NCBI GenBank assembly: GCA_012840355.1
Contig: DULN01000008.1
Coordinates: forward strand, 62,001-126,000
Direction of reading: 5' to 3'
DNA: 64,000 bases
Origin: Clostridiales bacterium
GTDB lineage: Bacteria; Bacillota; Clostridia; Oscillospirales; CAG-272
Of the stretch, positions 61,885 to 64,000 are shown in pieces. The notes under the pieces were generated by a model that was given only the letters and a program-made list of their open reading frames with translations, was not told where the DNA came from and searched no databases. A program made the position numbers and the translations under genes. Within the stretch, counting starts at the first letter, position 1. Each line of letters opens with the position of its first letter.

Positions 61885-61913
61885 TTGCAGAGCTTAATGT
61901 TTTAGGTTATAAT
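61885..61913 (+). promoter_or_regulatory. Promoter of the MalY-like gene
   Basis: TTGCAG (61885-61890), 17 bases and TATAAT (61908-61913), about 35 bases before ATG 61949. Confidence 0.7.
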
Positions 61914-61948
61914 ATATCCGCCCTAAATTTAAGGTAAAGGAAGCAGTT

Positions 61949-63121
61949 ATGGATTACGGATTTGACACTTTAGTAAGCCGCAAGGGTCTTTCTACCGTTA
62001 AATATGATCTAATGGATAAAAACGGCTATCCGCCGGACACTATCCCGATGTGGGTAGCCGATATGGACTTCCCTTCTCCGCCAGAGGTTAGGAAAAGACT
62101 TGCCGAGCTAGCGGGGCTTGGGGTTTTCGGCTATTCGATGGCCGACGAGGCATACGAGGACGCGGTTATTGGTTGGTTTTCCCGCAGGGTCGGATACACT
62201 CCGCGCCGCGAGTGGATAAAAGTGACGCCCGGCGTCGTTTTCGCTATCGCAACCGCCATCCGCGCGTATACCGAGCCGGGCGACGGCATCTTAATCCAGC
62301 GCCCGGTTTACCACCCATTCGAGCGTCTTATACTTGCAAATGGCAGAAAGCTTGTAAATAGTCCCCTCATCTATCGGGACGGAGCATACTCAATTGATTT
62401 TGACGATTTTGAGCACAAGCTCAAAACTGAAAACGTGAAGCTTTTTATCCTCTGCAGCCCGCACAATCCAGTCGGCAGGGTCTGGAGCGAAAAGGAGCTA
62501 AAGGCACTTTCTGAGCTATGCATAAGATACGGAGTTATAATCATCGCGGACGAGATACATTGCGATTTTATTTACCCGTGGGCAAAGTTTGTGCCTTACG
62601 CGTCGCTGGGCGAGGAAGCGCTTGAACGCTTAATTATCTGCACGGCTCCGAGCAAGACGTTCAACCTCGCGGGGCTGCAGCTGGCGAACATATTTATACC
62701 GAACGCGGCTTTGCGCGACAAATACTCGGCTGTGTTAAGACGCACGGGATACGGCGAGCCAGGCTTTATGGCGCTGCATGCCTGCCGCACCGCATACGAG
62801 CAGTGCGCGCCGTGGCTCGACGCTCTGATAGATTACCTAAGCGGGAATCTCGACCTCTTGCGCGGGGCGCTGCGCGAAAGGCTGCCTGAGGTAAAGCTTG
62901 TCGAGCCGGAGGGCACTTATCTTGCGTGGCTTGATTTCTCGGGGCTGGGGCTAAACGAAAGCGAGATTGCCGATACTTTAAAGCATAAAGCGAGGCTTTG
63001 GTTTGACTCCGGCAGCAAGTTCGGCCCCGAAGGCGCGGGGTTCCAGCGCGTAAATATAGCCTGCCCGCGCACGGTTTTAGCCGAAGCGGTAGAGAGGCTA
63101 ACGGAAAGCTTTAAAAAGTAG
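61949..63121 (+). CDS. MalY/PatB-family PLP C-S lyase
   Basis: A 390-residue fold-type I PLP enzyme. The MalY/PatB pattern starts MWVADMDFPSPPEVRKRL, with FGYSMADEAYEDAVIGW; the cofactor Lys is in SKTFNLAGLQLAN and IIADEIHCDFIY binds the pyridine ring. The product is probably cystathionine beta-lyase, giving homocysteine from cystathionine, or a related C-S lyase or aminotransferase. It has its own promoter and no obvious operon partner. Confidence 0.85.
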   Translation: MDYGFDTLVSRKGLSTVKYDLMDKNGYPPDTIPMWVADMDFPSPPEVRKRLAELAGLGVFGYSMADEAYEDAVIGWFSRRVGYTPRREWIKVTPGVVFAIATAIRAYTEPGDGILIQRPVYHPFERLILANGRKLVNSPLIYRDGAYSIDFDDFEHKLKTENVKLFILCSPHNPVGRVWSEKELKALSELCIRYGVIIIADEIHCDFIYPWAKFVPYASLGEEALERLIICTAPSKTFNLAGLQLANIFIPNAALRDKYSAVLRRTGYGEPGFMALHACRTAYEQCAPWLDALIDYLSGNLDLLRGALRERLPEVKLVEPEGTYLAWLDFSGLGLNESEIADTLKHKARLWFDSGSKFGPEGAGFQRVNIACPRTVLAEAVERLTESFKK

Positions 63122-63200
63122 GCAACCGTTTGCGAAAAAATAAGCCGCGCTGCTGCAAACGCAACGCGGCATTTTGAAAGTCCGGCATTATGCCGGATTT

Positions 63201-64000
63201 TTATTTTAAGCTCCCGAACGCGGCTTGGTTTTCAACAGGGCTTGAGCGCTTGTAGCCGGTATACGCGCGCCGCTCAAGGATTGCGAGCGAAAGCTCGAGG
63301 TTTTCGCGCACCTCATCGGCGGTCGACGCGCCCATGGTAATCATATCGCAATCCCGGATGGCGTTCCACGAGAACGTAAGCCCGACAAACGGCGTGACTC
63401 GACCGGCTGCGAACGGCTTTATGGTCATTACCGGCTTTTTCGCATTCCTTATAATTCCCGCAACTACCTCGACTTCCACCTGCATTAAAAATCCAAGGCA
63501 ATTGAAAATTTGTATGTATGTTTCAACGTCGTAGCCGTTTTCGTCGCAATATACTACTATTTCGGGCATATGCGCCGAAAGGCCGGGGATTTGCCCGCTC
63601 TCGCGCACCATGTAAAGATAGTCCGGGAGCCTATCGATGATTCGCTTGTTTTTGTTGACGAGCTGCTCAACGCTGGTATGGTGCATAAGCGAGAATGTGC
63701 AGCCTGCAGCCGCGGCGTTCTTAAAAACCTGCTCAGCTTCCTTACGGGCCTCGGGCGTGTCGTCGACGTTTATCCAAGGCGTGTCGATGATTATAATCTT
63801 CTGCCCCAGCTTTTCCTCGGCGCATTTGACTGCGGCAAGCGCAAGCGGTGTCTGCGAGATCGGGCCCATCACCGCGTTGCAGCCGTAATCGAGGTATGCC
63901 TCGAAAACAGGCAAGAAATCCTCGGGTTTTGAGTACCGCTCGCGAATCAGCTTGTCAGCCGCGGGGCTGGTATGGCTCCATCCGAGCAGCCAATTTGTTC
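63201..64000 (-). CDS. Probable TIM-barrel protein, 5' end outside the window
   Basis: The frame enters at the right edge (NWLLGWSHTSPAADKLIRER) and continues to TAA at 63201, giving at least 266 residues. Strand ends include GCNAVMGPIS, KIIIIDTPWINVDD and VMTIKPFAAGR, and the last part (DCDMITMGASTADEVRENLE) resembles the end of aldo/keto-reductase-like or URO-D-like barrels. I do not recognise a precise family. The first in-frame TTG near 63914 is internal; the true start is beyond the window. Confidence 0.5.
   Translation of the reverse strand, partial: TNWLLGWSHTSPAADKLIRERYSKPEDFLPVFEAYLDYGCNAVMGPISQTPLALAAVKCAEEKLGQKIIIIDTPWINVDDTPEARKEAEQVFKNAAAAGCTFSLMHHTSVEQLVNKNKRIIDRLPDYLYMVRESGQIPGLSAHMPEIVVYCDENGYDVETYIQIFNCLGFLMQVEVEVVAGIIRNAKKPVMTIKPFAAGRVTPFVGLTFSWNAIRDCDMITMGASTADEVRENLELSLAILERRAYTGYKRSSPVENQAAFGSLK

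Noticed and set aside
1..64000. CRISPR arrays, tRNA or rRNA genes, insertion sequences, prophage
   Set aside because: I saw no regularly spaced repeats, no cloverleaf or rRNA signatures in the gaps, and no transposase or phage genes among the frames.

Overview
The window looks like a chromosomal segment of a Gram-positive, endospore-forming anaerobe of the class Clostridia. The evidence is a cortex-germination locus (a SleC-like lytic enzyme beside two Csp-type subtilisins), a lipoteichoic-acid-synthase-like sulfatase, a T-box leader, a bacterial class A RNase P RNA, zinc-type ribosomal protein L32, corrinoid-activation enzymes and many lipoproteins. Codon third positions are GC-rich while intergenic DNA is AT-rich. 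Several promoters match TTGACA-N17-TATAAT closely. No phage, insertion sequence, CRISPR array, tRNA or rRNA gene was seen.

Layout. 1-8.3 kb: a DUF4173-like membrane protein, an ABC-2 permease pair without its ATPase, and an ATPase / surface protein / MacB-like permease operon. 8.3-10.9 kb: a URO-D-type methyltransferase and a corrinoid-activation ferredoxin. 11-14.7 kb: a DUF4358 lipoprotein, RNase P RNA, an LtaS-like enzyme and YqgF/RuvX. 14.7-17.9 kb: purM, a PfkB-like protein and a lipase-like hydrolase in one operon. 18-23.6 kb: a lipoprotein, a cysteine desulfurase, a GH38 mannosidase with a ROK kinase, and a decayed transporter. 23.6-28.1 kb: housekeeping genes (DUF177, rpmF, DUF512 radical SAM, der, plsY). 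28.1-30.1 kb: a T-box leader in front of an acyl-CoA/aryl-CoA synthetase-like gene. 30-37.1 kb: a GH110-like beta-helix enzyme, DUF1858 and DUF438/PAS sensors, and a sugar-related operon (DUF4432 epimerase, membrane protein, SGNH hydrolase, unknown protein). 37.3-42.7 kb: a GNAT protein, then a tightly coupled operon of an XRE regulator and two MutS-like ATPases. 42.9-50.1 kb: a metal chaperone, a MATE exporter, an rRNA/tRNA methylase, and a MarR-controlled heterodimeric ABC exporter. 50.4-55.2 kb: the germination locus. 55.4-60.5 kb: a DUF368 lipid-carrier transporter and a pentose operon (AraB-like kinase, FucI/AraA-like isomerase, AraD-like epimerase). 60.6-64 kb: a beta-propeller surface protein, a MalY-like lyase and a partial TIM-barrel protein.

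Three points stand out. First, a T-box whose specifier reads as UAC (Tyr) stands directly before an adenylate-forming ligase; this would fit rebuilding tyrosine from aryl acids when charged tRNA-Tyr is scarce. Second, an XRE-zinc-ribbon regulator is translationally coupled to two MutS-like ATPases that both have Asn-Glu where MutS has Asp-Glu; its promoter holds two inverted repeats. This is the best candidate here for an undescribed system. Third, the AraB-like kinase has no usual start codon before its essential N-terminal motif, and its operon uses a fucose-isomerase-type enzyme. All names rest on reading motifs by eye; no database search was run.
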